64,000 nt of DNA from Strigamia acuminata (Eukaryota > Arthropoda > Chilopoda > Geophilomorpha > Linotaeniidae): NCBI GenBank assembly GCA_949358305.1, contig OX442314.1:46942581-47006580 (forward strand), given 5' to 3'. Numbering within the stretch: the first letter of the stretch is position 1; every line of letters starts with the position of its first letter. The notes under the pieces were generated by a model, which was not told where the DNA came from, made no database searches, and worked only from the letters and a program-made list of their open reading frames with translations. Both the position numbers and the translations under genes were made by a program. Shown in pieces: positions 1 through 13,700 of the stretch.

Positions 1-1874
1 TCCCATCACAGACCGGTCACATTAAACTCAAATGCATTATTGATACGCTGGATAAATAACCCTGATGACAAACTCTTTGCATTGATAATTGAGGCAAAAT
101 GTTTTTTTTTCTTCTTCTTCTTCAACAAGAGTACTGTATATAACAAACTGCATTGATATTTCACTGAAGGGGGAGTAGTCAGAAAAACTAATCCAGCAAT
201 TTTGCTGCTCTCTTTTCATATTTTACCAATATTTGCTCAATAATAAACTAGAATCATTACTAAAAACTCCATTTCAACACTAAAAAAACTGTTTATGGAA
301 TTAAAAATGTGTGAACAACCCTCTAGACTGGACACAACCAAACATTGTCTGATCTACAGACTTGACTGATCTTTTGGGTGTACAGTATACAGGACTTCCA
401 CTGTACAGGTTCCCAACATACGAACAAAACTTGTTTATACGTAGAGGACTACTGTATTACTTGATGAAAACAATTGCAAAATGATAGTAAATTTGGGGGC
501 TTCTCTTCTCTTTCCTTGCATTGATAGGTTGTGAGATTGATAATAAAGTATAAATTCTCTTTAAACTCCACATGATATTGCATTGATCTGTTATTTCTTT
601 CTTTTTTAAGTATAAAAAGTTGAAAACTTTCATTAAATTCACAACAAACAGACATAAAAAGACACATGAGGGGAGACACTCACAAAAACATGATGTTTAG
701 AGAATTTTATACAGAAAAACCCCAAAATAAATCAAAATATTTCTTTTTTTAAAATTTCCAATATTTTCCATGACTCACAGTTATTATAAATATAATAAAA
801 ATCTTCAGTTCTACAACAAGATATAGTATATTGCAAATATCACAGTATATAATGATTATATATCGTTCCTTCAACAATAAAAAAGAAAAATTTAAAAAAA
901 ATTAATTTTTTCTTCTTAAATATTGTTATCACTTTATCTTACAGTGTACCAAAAACAAAAACAAAAACCTGACCAATCTGATGCATGAAATACCTAAGTG
1001 CATGCAGGCATTTAATATTGCACGTGATTTACCTAGTGCTCTTTCTACTAAACTCCGCGCCCTTCTCTCTTCCCTTCTCACTCACTTTGCATTGTAGCCG
1101 TGCAACAAAGCCCAACTCTAAACGGGCAATTATTATCTCCATTGTGTCCGAAGTTGGTATATTTCTTATTGTTATACAGAATTAATTTTTATTTAATTGT
1201 TCATTACTTTTAACTTTAATTGTTGATTTTTTCTTGCCTCCCCATCTTTTCCAAACATTAAATTTTAGTTCATTACTTTTAACTTTAATTGTTGATTTTT
1301 CTTGCCTCCCCACCTTTTCCAAACCTCAAAGTGTTCATTCCCACAAACCTAAATGCACATTACCAAAACCTTCTTCAACTGACTGACACAACAGCCACAA
1401 CCCCATACATGATTAACCAAATCCAACTAATCACACACCCCGAACCCTCGTTTGCTTCGGCTTCCGGAAGCGTTTCGGGCGTTGCCGAAGGGTCGGCAAC
1501 ATCTTCGCTTGTCGGCGTAAACTCCTCCACCGATTCAAAATCCAAAGTGGATGGCACATCCTCCCCCCCTTTGTCCTCTCCTACTCCTTTGACCTCTTCT
1601 TCCTTCTCTACTTTAGTGTCTTCGGCGTCTTTGTCTTCCGGATCAACGCTGGCCGTTGTCCTTGCCGTGCACTGCGCCATGACCTCGGCGTAGACTAGGT
1701 TGGTCAGACGGATCATGCTCACGTTGGTCAAGCCGTTGAAGTTGTCCGGCTCGATTTCTTCCACTCCGGACGGGAGGTAGAGAAGAATGTCGACGCCGTG
1801 CAGGTTGGCAAAGGCGCCGCTGTGTGTGGATGGTCTTGAGGGGATTGCGCGTGAGAGAGAGAGATGGAATGAAT
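1..1874. repeat. Array unit 1 (partial, cut by window edge)
   Basis: This is the right-hand part of a unit. It has the long form at the indel near 740-770 and G at the G/A site near 816. It ends in the truncated LRR fragment. Confidence 0.9.
1375..1874 (-). pseudogene. Truncated LRR gene 3' fragment, unit 1
   Basis: This corresponds to residues about 153-209 joined to 347-458 of the intact LRR protein. An in-frame 411 bp deletion removes LRRs 7-10 and most of the C-terminal cysteine cap. The acidic linker and hydrophobic tail remain open for 129 codons from an internal ATG. Upstream of that, two +4 bp expansions (TG and GA runs) break the frame, and the sequence ends abruptly at AT-rich DNA, so there is no signal peptide, promoter or splice acceptor. 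Any product would be a fragment lacking a secretion signal. Confidence 0.85.
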
Positions 1875-2579
1875 TAAATTTACAAAAACTGTTTAAAATT
1901 TAGAAAGAAAAACCGTTCGAAATTCACTCGCAATTCATCAAAATATCAACAAATTCACTCGAAATTGATTAAAATCTGCTCTAAAACACTCGAAATTGAT
2001 TAAAATGCAGAATTTGATCAAAATTTATAAAAATTCCAGCCGCAATTCATGTAGCTCGAAGTAAGAAAAATAGATATAAAATTAGTTGTAGCTGAAGAAT
2101 TTGTGTGTTTTAATTTGCACACACACCGTAAATAATTTAATTAATTTCGTAAACAAAAAAATAAATAATGATTTGATGAAATGATGAAAAAATGTTCAGA
2201 TGTAGCAACGTTTCGTTCTTTTCCTAATTCCATCCTTCCTTTCGAGTTTTGTCAAATTCGTCAAATTTGTTGATCTGCGAGTAATAAAGAGCAGAGTTAG
2301 TGACGTCACGATTCGTTTTTTTAAGCCTATGTTTTTGGAGATATAAAAAAAAAAAAAAAAAAAAAAAAATATAAAATTAATTTGGAGGTTATTTGGTTAT
2401 TTGGTTATTATTCAACTCGGATGCAACAATAGGTATGAAGCCATGCAATAAAAGATGTGTTTCGATCCAATTCCTTAGTAAAGAAAATGTTTGAAAATAA
2501 AATAACGGAAAACGAAGGGGAAACAGCAATCGCGAAATGGCGAAATGGCGTCTAAACGAACTCAATAATTTTCAAATTT

Positions 2580-4075
2580 CAGTTGAAAATGCATTTTTTT
2601 CAAATTTTTTCTCGTGAAATTTCATTTTTTCAGTTGAAAATGCATTTTTTTTTAAATCTTTTCTCGTGAAAAAAAAAAAAAATTGAAAATTGATGAAGGT
2701 TATTTGGTTATTTGGTTATTATTCAACTCGATCCAATTCCTTAGTAAGGAAAGAAAATGTTTGAAAATATAAAAAAGCAAGTTTTTGAAAAAGGCTTCTA
2801 TTTATATTGGTCTTCAAATCGCCGCCAGAGTGCACTACTATCGCATATTGTTTCGTGTTTGCCGTGATCGTGCCAAAAAACCTTGAACAAAGTACTTTTT
2901 CTAGACAATATTAAAAAACAAAATATATGGGCAGATAGGAATTTTCATTTCAACCAGATTTAGCCTGGTTTCAGAATTTTTAGAACGTTTTTTGGTATCG
3001 AAAACATCAAAATCCGTATTGGGCGAACATTAAAGGACACAGGTTCCGCCAGGTGGCGTTGCGGTTTGAAAAATTACATTACAGGTCACGTTACACAAAC
3101 CGTATGTATCTGTATGACCGAATTCAAATGTGATTCAACATGACGAAATAAATCTAACTGTTGTGTTCAAATATTGTAAAATATGTGTCAACAAAATCGA
3201 AAATTCAAATTTCTTACACCTAACCTGAATTCCAGCGAAATTAAGTCCCGAAATTAAGCCTAATCTAACTCTTGATTGTGTGTCTGTCATCTCATATTTT
3301 TTAAGCCTTAAAAAATAACCTTAAAAAAGCTTAAAAAACCTAACCTTTCCTTAACCAAATAACTTATTTTCTCCCGGAAATGCAATTTTAATTCCACTTG
3401 CATTTCCCACTTGAAAACTCGTTTTTTCTCTCTCGTGAAAATTCATTTTTTCACTTGAAAATGCATTTTTTTTTTCACTTTATCTCGTCAAAATGCAGTT
3501 TTATACACAGAAACACATTTTTGTCTCGTGAAAATGCTTTTTCACTTGGATTTATTTCACTTGAAAACGTTTTTTTTTCGTGAAAATTCATTTTTTCTCG
3601 TGAATATTCATTTTTTCTCGTCAAAATCCATTTTTGTTTAATTTTTTCTCGTAAAAATTTATTTTTTCACTTAAAAACACATTTTCTCAGTTGAAAATGC
3701 ATTTTTCCCGAAAAATCAGCGATTTTTCCCTAAAAATAATCATTTTTCTTTAAAAATGATCATTTTTTCCTAAAAATCACCGATTTTTCCCTAAAAATCA
3801 CCGATTTTTCCCTAAAAATGATCACTTTTTCCCTAAAAATGATCACTTTTTCCTAAAAATCACCGATTTTTTTGCAAAAAACGAGAAAAACAAAAAAAAA
3901 TGTTAATTTTTGAGAAAAAAATGTTAATTTTTGAGAAAAAAATGTCAATTTTTGGGACAAAATGTCATTTTTTGAGACAAAATGTCATTTTTTGTGACAA
4001 AATGTTAATTTTTGAGAAAAAAATGTCAATTTTTGGGACAGAATGTCAATTTTTGGGACAAAATGTCATAATACG
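2580..4075. repeat. AT-rich short-repeat blocks inside the unit (recur in every unit)
   Basis: Four blocks appear here and at the same place in each other unit. At 2580-2700 there are two copies of a CAGTTGAAAATGCATTTTTT / CTCGTGAAA motif pair. At 3400-3710 there are degenerate runs alternating CTCGTGAAAAT and CACTTGAAAATGCATTTTT. At 3713-3880 a 21-bp repeat of TTTTTCCCTAAAAATCACCG and TGATCAC variants occurs. At 3893-4070 there is a 20-bp repeat of AAAATGTCAATTTTTGGGAC. No coding signal is visible. The short plus-strand reading frame across 3398-3583 simply follows the repeat. Confidence 0.8.
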
Positions 4076-5827
4076 GTAGAACTTTTCTTTAATTTCTTTT
4101 CTGTATGTTTGAAAAGTGATTTTTGTATGAAAATGATTTCTTTAAAAAAACCACGCCAACTAAAAGAAAAAACAAAAAATTATTTCTTTTATTAATTATC
4201 TTGTTTCATCTCATTCCAATAAAATAACAATTTGCATTGAATTCTCCATCATTTTGTTTAAAAAACAAACTAAGCATTGCAAATCAAGTTTCAATACCCG
4301 ACAATTATTTTAGTTCTTGGCATTACCACTTAAAAATATTTCAATTAGGATTGCCACAACAAACCACATCATTCTTTTTAAATTACAAGATAAACACATC
4401 CCAAACATTCCAGCTATATAACCCCAACCTTTTCTCCATGTACCTGTTTTTAATCCCATCACAGACCGGTCACATTAAACTCAAATGCATTATTGATACG
4501 CTGGATAAATAACCCTGATGACAAACTCTTTGCATTGATAATTGAGGCAAAATGTTTTTTTTTCTTCTTCTTCTTCAACAAGAGTACTGTATATAACAAA
4601 CTGCATTGATATTTCACTGAAGGGGGAGTAGTCAGAAAAACTAATCCAGCAATTTTGCTGCTCTCTTTTCATATTTTACCAATATTTGCTCAATAATAAA
4701 CTAGAATCATTACTAAAAACTCCATTTCAACACTAAAAAAACTGTTTATGGAATTAAAAATGTGTGAACAACCCTCTAGACTGGACACAACCAAACATTG
4801 TCTGATCTACAGACTTGACTGATCTTTTGGGTGTACAGTATACAGGACTTCCACTGTACAGGTTCCCAACATACGAACAAAACTTGTTTATACGTAGAGG
4901 ACTACTGTATTACTTGATGAAAACAATTGCAAAATGATAGTAAATTTGGGGGCTTCTCTTCTCTTTCCTTGCATTGATAGGTTGTGAGATTGATAATAAA
5001 GTATAAATTCTCTTTAAACTCCACATGATATTGCATTGATCTGTTATTTCTTTCTTTTTTAAGTATAAAAAGTTGAAAACTTTCATTAAATTCACAACAA
5101 ACAGACATAAAAAGACACATGAGGGGAGACACTCACAAAAACATGATGTTTAGAGAATTTTATACAGAAAAACCCCAAAATAAATCAAAATATTTCTTTT
5201 TTTAAAATTTCCAATATTTTCCATGACTCACAGTTATTATAAATATAATAAAAATCTTCAATTCTACAACAAGATATAGTATATTGCAAATATCACAGTA
5301 TATAATGATTATATATCGTTCCTTCAACAATAAAAAAGAAAAATTTAAAAAAAATTAATTTTTTCTTCTTAAATATTGTTATCACTTTATCTTACAGTGT
5401 ACCAAAAACAAAAACAAAAACCTGACCAATCTGATGCATGAAATACCTAAGTGCATGCAGGCATTTAATATTGCACGTGATTTACCTAGTGCTCTTTCTA
5501 CTAAACTCCGCGCCCTTCTCTCTTCCCTTCTCACTCACTTTGCATTGTAGCCGTGCAACAAAGCCCAACTCTAAACGGGCAATTATTATCTCCATTGTGT
5601 CCGAAGTTGGTATATTTCTTATTGTTATACAGAATTAATTTTTATTTAATTGTTCATTACTTTTAACTTTAATTGTTGATTTTTTCTTGCCTCCCCATCT
5701 TTTCCAAACATTAAATTTTAGTTCATTACTTTTAACTTTAATTGTTGATTTTTCTTGCCTCCCCACCTTTTCCAAACCTCAAAGTGTTCATTCCCACAAA
5801 CCTAAATGCACATTACCAAAACCTTCT

Positions 5828-6327
5828 TCAACTGACTGACACAACAGCCACAACCCCATACATGATTAACCAAATCCAACTAATCACACACCCCGAACCC
5901 TCGTTTGCTTCGGCTTCCGGAAGCGTTTCGGGCGTTGCCGAAGGGTCGGCAACATCTTCGCTTGTCGGCGTAAACTCCTCCACCGATTCAAAATCCAAAG
6001 TGGATGGCACATCCTCCCCCCCTTTGTCCTCTCCTACTCCTTTGACCTCTTCTTCCTTCTCTACTTTAGTGTCTTCGGCGTCTTTGTCTTCCGGATCAAC
6101 GCTGGCCGTTGTCCTTGCCGTGCACTGCGCCATGACCTCGGCGTAGACTAGGTTGGTCAGACGGATCATGCTCACGTTGGTCAAGCCGTTGAAGTTGTCC
6201 GGCTCGATTTCTTCCACTCCGGACGGGAGGTAGAGAAGAATGTCGACGCCGTGCAGGTTGGCAAAGGCGCCGCTGTGTGTGGATGGTCTTGAGGGGATTG
6301 CGCGTGAGAGAGAGAGATGGAATGAAT
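5828..6327 (-). pseudogene. Truncated LRR gene 3' fragment, unit 2
   Basis: Same structure as the unit 1 fragment: internal deletion, frame-breaking expansions, retained linker and hydrophobic tail. I saw no differences from unit 1. Confidence 0.85.
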
Positions 6328-9300
6328 TAAATTTACAAAAACTGTTTAAAATTTAGAAAGAAAAACCGTTCGAAATTCACTCGCAATTCATCAAAATATC
6401 AACAAATTCACTCGAAATTGATTAAAATCTGCTCTAAAACACTCGAAATTGATTAAAATGCAGAATTTGATCAAAATTTATAAAAATTCCAGCCGCAATT
6501 CATGTAGCTCGAAGTAAGAAAAATAGATATAAAATTAGTTGTAGCTGAAGAATTTGTGTGTTTTAATTTGCACACACACCGTAAATAATTTAATTAATTT
6601 CGTAAACAAAAAAATAAATAATGATTTGATGAAATGATGAAAAAATGTTCAGATGTAGCAACGTTTCGTTCTTTTCCTAATTCCATCCTTCCTTTCGAGT
6701 TTTGTCAAATTCGTCAAATTTGTTGATCTGCGAGTAATAAAGAGCAGAGTTAGTGACGTCACGATTCGTTTTTTTAAGCCTATGTTTTTGGAGATATAAA
6801 AAAAAAAAAAAAAAAAAAAAAATATAAAATTAATTTGGAGGTTATTTGGTTATTTGGTTATTATTCAACTCGGATGCAACAATAGGTATGAAGCCATGCA
6901 ATAAAAGATGTGTTTCGATCCAATTCCTTAGTAAAGAAAATGTTTGAAAATAAAATAACGGAAAACGAAGGGGAAACAGCAATCGCGAAATGGCGAAATG
7001 GCGTCTAAACGAACTCAATAATTTTCAAATTTCAGTTGAAAATGCATTTTTTTCAAATTTTTTCTCGTGAAATTTCATTTTTTCAGTTGAAAATGCATTT
7101 TTTTTTAAATCTTTTCTCGTGAAAAAAAAAAAAAATTGAAAATTGATGAAGGTTATTTGGTTATTTGGTTATTATTCAACTCGATCCAATTCCTTAGTAA
7201 GGAAAGAAAATGTTTGAAAATATAAAAAAGCAAGTTTTTGAAAAAGGCTTCTATTTATATTGGTCTTCAAATCGCCGCCAGAGTGCACTACTATCGCATA
7301 TTGTTTCGTGTTTGCCGTGATCGTGCCAAAAAACCTTGAACAAAGTACTTTTTCTAGACAATATTAAAAAACAAAATATATGGGCAGATAGGAATTTTCA
7401 TTTCAACCAGATTTAGCCTGGTTTCAGAATTTTTAGAACGTTTTTTGGTATCGAAAACATCAAAATCCGTATTGGGCGAACATTAAAGGACACAGGTTCC
7501 GCCAGGTGGCGTTGCGGTTTGAAAAATTACATTACAGGTCACGTTACACAAACCGTATGTATCTGTATGACCGAATTCAAATGTGATTCAACATGACGAA
7601 ATAAATCTAACTGTTGTGTTCAAATATTGTAAAATATGTGTCAACAAAATCGAAAATTCAAATTTCTTACACCTAACCTGAATTCCAGCGAAATTAAGTC
7701 CCGAAATTAAGCCTAATCTAACTCTTGATTGTGTGTCTGTCATCTCATATTTTTTAAGCCTTAAAAAATAACCTTAAAAAAGCTTAAAAAACCTAACCTT
7801 TCCTTAACCAAATAACTTATTTTCTCCCGGAAATGCAATTTTAATTCCACTTGCATTTCCCACTTGAAAACTCGTTTTTTCTCTCTCGTGAAAATTCATT
7901 TTTTCACTTGAAAATGCATTTTTTTTTTCACTTTATCTCGTCAAAATGCAGTTTTATACACAGAAACACATTTTTGTCTCGTGAAAATGCTTTTTCACTT
8001 GGATTTATTTCACTTGAAAACGTTTTTTTTTCGTGAAAATTCATTTTTTCTCGTGAATATTCATTTTTTCTCGTCAAAATCCATTTTTGTTTAATTTTTT
8101 CTCGTAAAAATTTATTTTTTCACTTAAAAACACATTTTCTCAGTTGAAAATGCATTTTTCCCGAAAAATCAGCGATTTTTCCCTAAAAATAATCATTTTT
8201 CTTTAAAAATGATCATTTTTTCCTAAAAATCACCGATTTTTCCCTAAAAATCACCGATTTTTCCCTAAAAATGATCACTTTTTCCCTAAAAATGATCACT
8301 TTTTCCTAAAAATCACCGATTTTTTTGCAAAAAACGAGAAAAACAAAAAAAAATGTTAATTTTTGAGAAAAAAATGTTAATTTTTGAGAAAAAAATGTCA
8401 ATTTTTGGGACAAAATGTCATTTTTTGAGACAAAATGTCATTTTTTGTGACAAAATGTTAATTTTTGAGAAAAAAATGTCAATTTTTGGGACAGAATGTC
8501 AATTTTTGGGACAAAATGTCATAATACGGTAGAACTTTTCTTTAATTTCTTTTCTGTATGTTTGAAAAGTGATTTTTGTATGAAAATGATTTCTTTAAAA
8601 AAACCACGCCAACTAAAAGAAAAAACAAAAAATTATTTCTTTTATTAATTATCTTGTTTCATCTCATTCCAATAAAATAACAATTTGCATTGAATTCTCC
8701 ATCATTTTGTTTAAAAAACAAACTAAGCATTGCAAATCAAGTTTCAATACCCGACAATTATTTTAGTTCTTGGCATTACCACTTAAAAATATTTCAATTA
8801 GGATTGCCACAACAAACCACATCATTCTTTTTAAATTACAAGATAAACACATCCCAAACATTCCAGCTATATAACCCCAACCTTTTCTCCATGTACCTGT
8901 TTTTAATCCCATCACAGACCGGTCACATTAAACTCAAATGCATTATTGATACGCTGGATAAATAACCCTGATGACAAACTCTTTGCATTGATAATTGAGG
9001 CAAAATGTTTTTTTTTCTTCTTCTTCTTCAACAAGAGTACTGTATATAACAAACTGCATTGATATTTCACTGAAGGGGGAGTAGTCAGAAAAACTAATCC
9101 AGCAATTTTGCTGCTCTCTTTTCATATTTTACCAATATTTGCTCAATAATAAACTAGAATCATTACTAAAAACTCCATTTCAACACTAAAAAAACTGTTT
9201 ATGGAATTAAAAATGTGTGAACAACCCTCTAGACTGGACACAACCAAACATTGTCTGATCTACAGACTTGACTGATCTTTTGGGTGTACAGTATACAGGA

Positions 9301-10772
9301 CTTCCACTGTACAGGTTCCCAACATACGAACAAAACTTGTTTATACGTAGAGGACTACTGTATTACTTGATGAAAACAATTGCAAAATGATAGTAAATTT
9401 GGGGGCTTCTCTTCTCTTTCCTTGCATTGATAGGTTGTGAGATTGATAATAAAGTATAAATTCTCTTTAAACTCCACATGATATTGCATTGATCTGTTAT
9501 TTCTTTCTTTTTTAAGTATAAAAAGTTGAAAACTTTCATTAAATTCACAACAAACAGACATAAAAAGACACATGAGGGGAGACACTCACAAAAACATGAT
9601 GTTTAGAGAATTTTATACAGAAAAACCCCAAAATAAATCAAAATATTTTTCTTTTTTTAAAATTTCCATGACTCACAGTTATTATAAATATAATAAAAAT
9701 CTTCAGTTCTACAACAAGATATAGTATATTGCAAATATCACAGTATATAATGATTATATATCGTTCCTTCAACAATAAAAAAGAAAAATTTAAAAAAAAT
9801 TAATTTTTTCTTCTTAAATATTGTTATCACTTTATCTTACAGTGTACCAAAAACAAAAACAAAAACCTGACCAATCTGATGCATGAAATACCTAAGTGCA
9901 TGCAGGCATTTAATATTGCACGTGATTTACCTAGTGCTCTTTCTACTAAACTCCGCGCCCTTCTCTCTTCCCTTCTCACTCACTTTGCATTGTAGCCGTG
10001 CAACAAAGCCCAACTCTAAACGGGCAATTATTATCTCCATTGTGTCCGAAGTTGGTATATTTCTTATTGTTATACAGAATTAATTTTTATTTAATTGTTC
10101 ATTACTTTTAACTTTAATTGTTGATTTTTTCTTGCCTCCCCATCTTTTCCAAACATTAAATTTTAGTTCATTACTTTTAACTTTAATTGTTGATTTTTCT
10201 TGCCTCCCCACCTTTTCCAAACCTCAAAGTGTTCATTCCCACAAACCTAAATGCACATTACCAAAACCTTCTTCAACTGACTGACACAACAGCCACAACC
10301 CCATACATGATTAACCAAATCCAACTAATCACACACCCCGAACCCTCGTTTGCTTCGGCTTCCGGAAGCGTTTCGGGCGTTGCCGAAGGGTCGGCAACAT
10401 CTTCGCTTGTCGGCGTAAACTCCTCCACCGATTCAAAATCCAAAGTGGATGGCACATCCTCCCCCCCTTTGTCCTCTCCTACTCCTTTGACCTCTTCTTC
10501 CTTCTCTACTTTAGTGTCTTCGGCGTCTTTGTCTTCCGGATCAACGCTGGCCGTTGTCCTTGCCGTGCACTGCGCCATGACCTCGGCGTAGACTAGGTTG
10601 GTCAGACGGATCATGCTCACGTTGGTCAAGCCGTTGAAGTTGTCCGGCTCGATTTCTTCCACTCCGGACGGGAGGTAGAGAAGAATGTCGACGCCGTGCA
10701 GGTTGGCAAAGGCGCCGCTGTGTGTGGATGGTCTTGAGGGGATTGCGCGTGAGAGAGAGAGATGGAATGAAT
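6328..10772. repeat. Array unit 3 (4445 bp)
   Basis: A complete unit with the short form of the indel (near 9645-9670) and G at the G/A site. Otherwise I could not tell it from its neighbours. Confidence 0.9.
10273..10772 (-). pseudogene. Truncated LRR gene 3' fragment, unit 3
   Basis: Same truncated structure as in unit 1, with the identical deletion junction (GACTA joined to GGTTGGTC on the plus strand). Confidence 0.85.
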
Positions 10773-13700
10773 TAAATTTACAAAAACTGTTTAAAATTTA
10801 GAAAGAAAAACCGTTCGAAATTCACTCGCAATTCATCAAAATATCAACAAATTCACTCGAAATTGATTAAAATCTGCTCTAAAACACTCGAAATTGATTA
10901 AAATGCAGAATTTGATCAAAATTTATAAAAATTCCAGCCGCAATTCATGTAGCTCGAAGTAAGAAAAATAGATATAAAATTAGTTGTAGCTGAAGAATTT
11001 GTGTGTTTTAATTTGCACACACACCGTAAATAATTTAATTAATTTCGTAAACAAAAAAATAAATAATGATTTGATGAAATGATGAAAAAATGTTCAGATG
11101 TAGCAACGTTTCGTTCTTTTCCTAATTCCATCCTTCCTTTCGAGTTTTGTCAAATTCGTCAAATTTGTTGATCTGCGAGTAATAAAGAGCAGAGTTAGTG
11201 ACGTCACGATTCGTTTTTTTAAGCCTATGTTTTTGGAGATATAAAAAAAAAAAAAAAAAAAAAAAAATATAAAATTAATTTGGAGGTTATTTGGTTATTT
11301 GGTTATTATTCAACTCGGATGCAACAATAGGTATGAAGCCATGCAATAAAAGATGTGTTTCGATCCAATTCCTTAGTAAAGAAAATGTTTGAAAATAAAA
11401 TAACGGAAAACGAAGGGGAAACAGCAATCGCGAAATGGCGAAATGGCGTCTAAACGAACTCAATAATTTTCAAATTTCAGTTGAAAATGCATTTTTTTCA
11501 AATTTTTTCTCGTGAAATTTCATTTTTTCAGTTGAAAATGCATTTTTTTTTAAATCTTTTCTCGTGAAAAAAAAAAAAAATTGAAAATTGATGAAGGTTA
11601 TTTGGTTATTTGGTTATTATTCAACTCGATCCAATTCCTTAGTAAGGAAAGAAAATGTTTGAAAATATAAAAAAGCAAGTTTTTGAAAAAGGCTTCTATT
11701 TATATTGGTCTTCAAATCGCCGCCAGAGTGCACTACTATCGCATATTGTTTCGTGTTTGCCGTGATCGTGCCAAAAAACCTTGAACAAAGTACTTTTTCT
11801 AGACAATATTAAAAAACAAAATATATGGGCAGATAGGAATTTTCATTTCAACCAGATTTAGCCTGGTTTCAGAATTTTTAGAACGTTTTTTGGTATCGAA
11901 AACATCAAAATCCGTATTGGGCGAACATTAAAGGACACAGGTTCCGCCAGGTGGCGTTGCGGTTTGAAAAATTACATTACAGGTCACGTTACACAAACCG
12001 TATGTATCTGTATGACCGAATTCAAATGTGATTCAACATGACGAAATAAATCTAACTGTTGTGTTCAAATATTGTAAAATATGTGTCAACAAAATCGAAA
12101 ATTCAAATTTCTTACACCTAACCTGAATTCCAGCGAAATTAAGTCCCGAAATTAAGCCTAATCTAACTCTTGATTGTGTGTCTGTCATCTCATATTTTTT
12201 AAGCCTTAAAAAATAACCTTAAAAAAGCTTAAAAAACCTAACCTTTCCTTAACCAAATAACTTATTTTCTCCCGGAAATGCAATTTTAATTCCACTTGCA
12301 TTTCCCACTTGAAAACTCGTTTTTTCTCTCTCGTGAAAATTCATTTTTTCACTTGAAAATGCATTTTTTTTTTCACTTTATCTCGTCAAAATGCAGTTTT
12401 ATACACAGAAACACATTTTTGTCTCGTGAAAATGCTTTTTCACTTGGATTTATTTCACTTGAAAACGTTTTTTTTTCGTGAAAATTCATTTTTTCTCGTG
12501 AATATTCATTTTTTCTCGTCAAAATCCATTTTTGTTTAATTTTTTCTCGTAAAAATTTATTTTTTCACTTAAAAACACATTTTCTCAGTTGAAAATGCAT
12601 TTTTCCCGAAAAATCAGCGATTTTTCCCTAAAAATAATCATTTTTCTTTAAAAATGATCATTTTTTCCTAAAAATCACCGATTTTTCCCTAAAAATCACC
12701 GATTTTTCCCTAAAAATGATCACTTTTTCCCTAAAAATGATCACTTTTTCCTAAAAATCACCGATTTTTTTGCAAAAAACGAGAAAAACAAAAAAAAATG
12801 TTAATTTTTGAGAAAAAAATGTTAATTTTTGAGAAAAAAATGTCAATTTTTGGGACAAAATGTCATTTTTTGAGACAAAATGTCATTTTTTGTGACAAAA
12901 TGTTAATTTTTGAGAAAAAAATGTCAATTTTTGGGACAGAATGTCAATTTTTGGGACAAAATGTCATAATACGGTAGAACTTTTCTTTAATTTCTTTTCT
13001 GTATGTTTGAAAAGTGATTTTTGTATGAAAATGATTTCTTTAAAAAAACCACGCCAACTAAAAGAAAAAACAAAAAATTATTTCTTTTATTAATTATCTT
13101 GTTTCATCTCATTCCAATAAAATAACAATTTGCATTGAATTCTCCATCATTTTGTTTAAAAAACAAACTAAGCATTGCAAATCAAGTTTCAATACCCGAC
13201 AATTATTTTAGTTCTTGGCATTACCACTTAAAAATATTTCAATTAGGATTGCCACAACAAACCACATCATTCTTTTTAAATTACAAGATAAACACATCCC
13301 AAACATTCCAGCTATATAACCCCAACCTTTTCTCCATGTACCTGTTTTTAATCCCATCACAGACCGGTCACATTAAACTCAAATGCATTATTGATACGCT
13401 GGATAAATAACCCTGATGACAAACTCTTTGCATTGATAATTGAGGCAAAATGTTTTTTTTTCTTCTTCTTCTTCAACAAGAGTACTGTATATAACAAACT
13501 GCATTGATATTTCACTGAAGGGGGAGTAGTCAGAAAAACTAATCCAGCAATTTTGCTGCTCTCTTTTCATATTTTACCAATATTTGCTCAATAATAAACT
13601 AGAATCATTACTAAAAACTCCATTTCAACACTAAAAAAACTGTTTATGGAATTAAAAATGTGTGAACAACCCTCTAGACTGGACACAACCAAACATTGTC

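Larger units (their letters stand above)
1875..6327. repeat. Array unit 2 (4453 bp)
   Basis: A complete unit, with the long form at the indel and A at the G/A site. It contains the A25 tract, a perfect CRE-like TGACGTCA (2301-2308), four blocks of AT-rich short repeats and the LRR fragment at its right end. Confidence 0.9.

Noticed and set aside
1289-1693. 134-codon Ser/Thr-rich plus-strand frame, repeated in every array unit
   Set aside because: It is the antisense of the LRR linker region. The acidic, Lys/Glu-rich minus-strand reading is the one shared with the intact gene.
1375-1764. 129-codon minus-strand frame in each unit as a real short protein gene
   Set aside because: It lacks a signal peptide and promoter, is interrupted upstream by two +4 bp insertions, and ends at a rearrangement boundary. 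It is a fragment, although transcription is not excluded.
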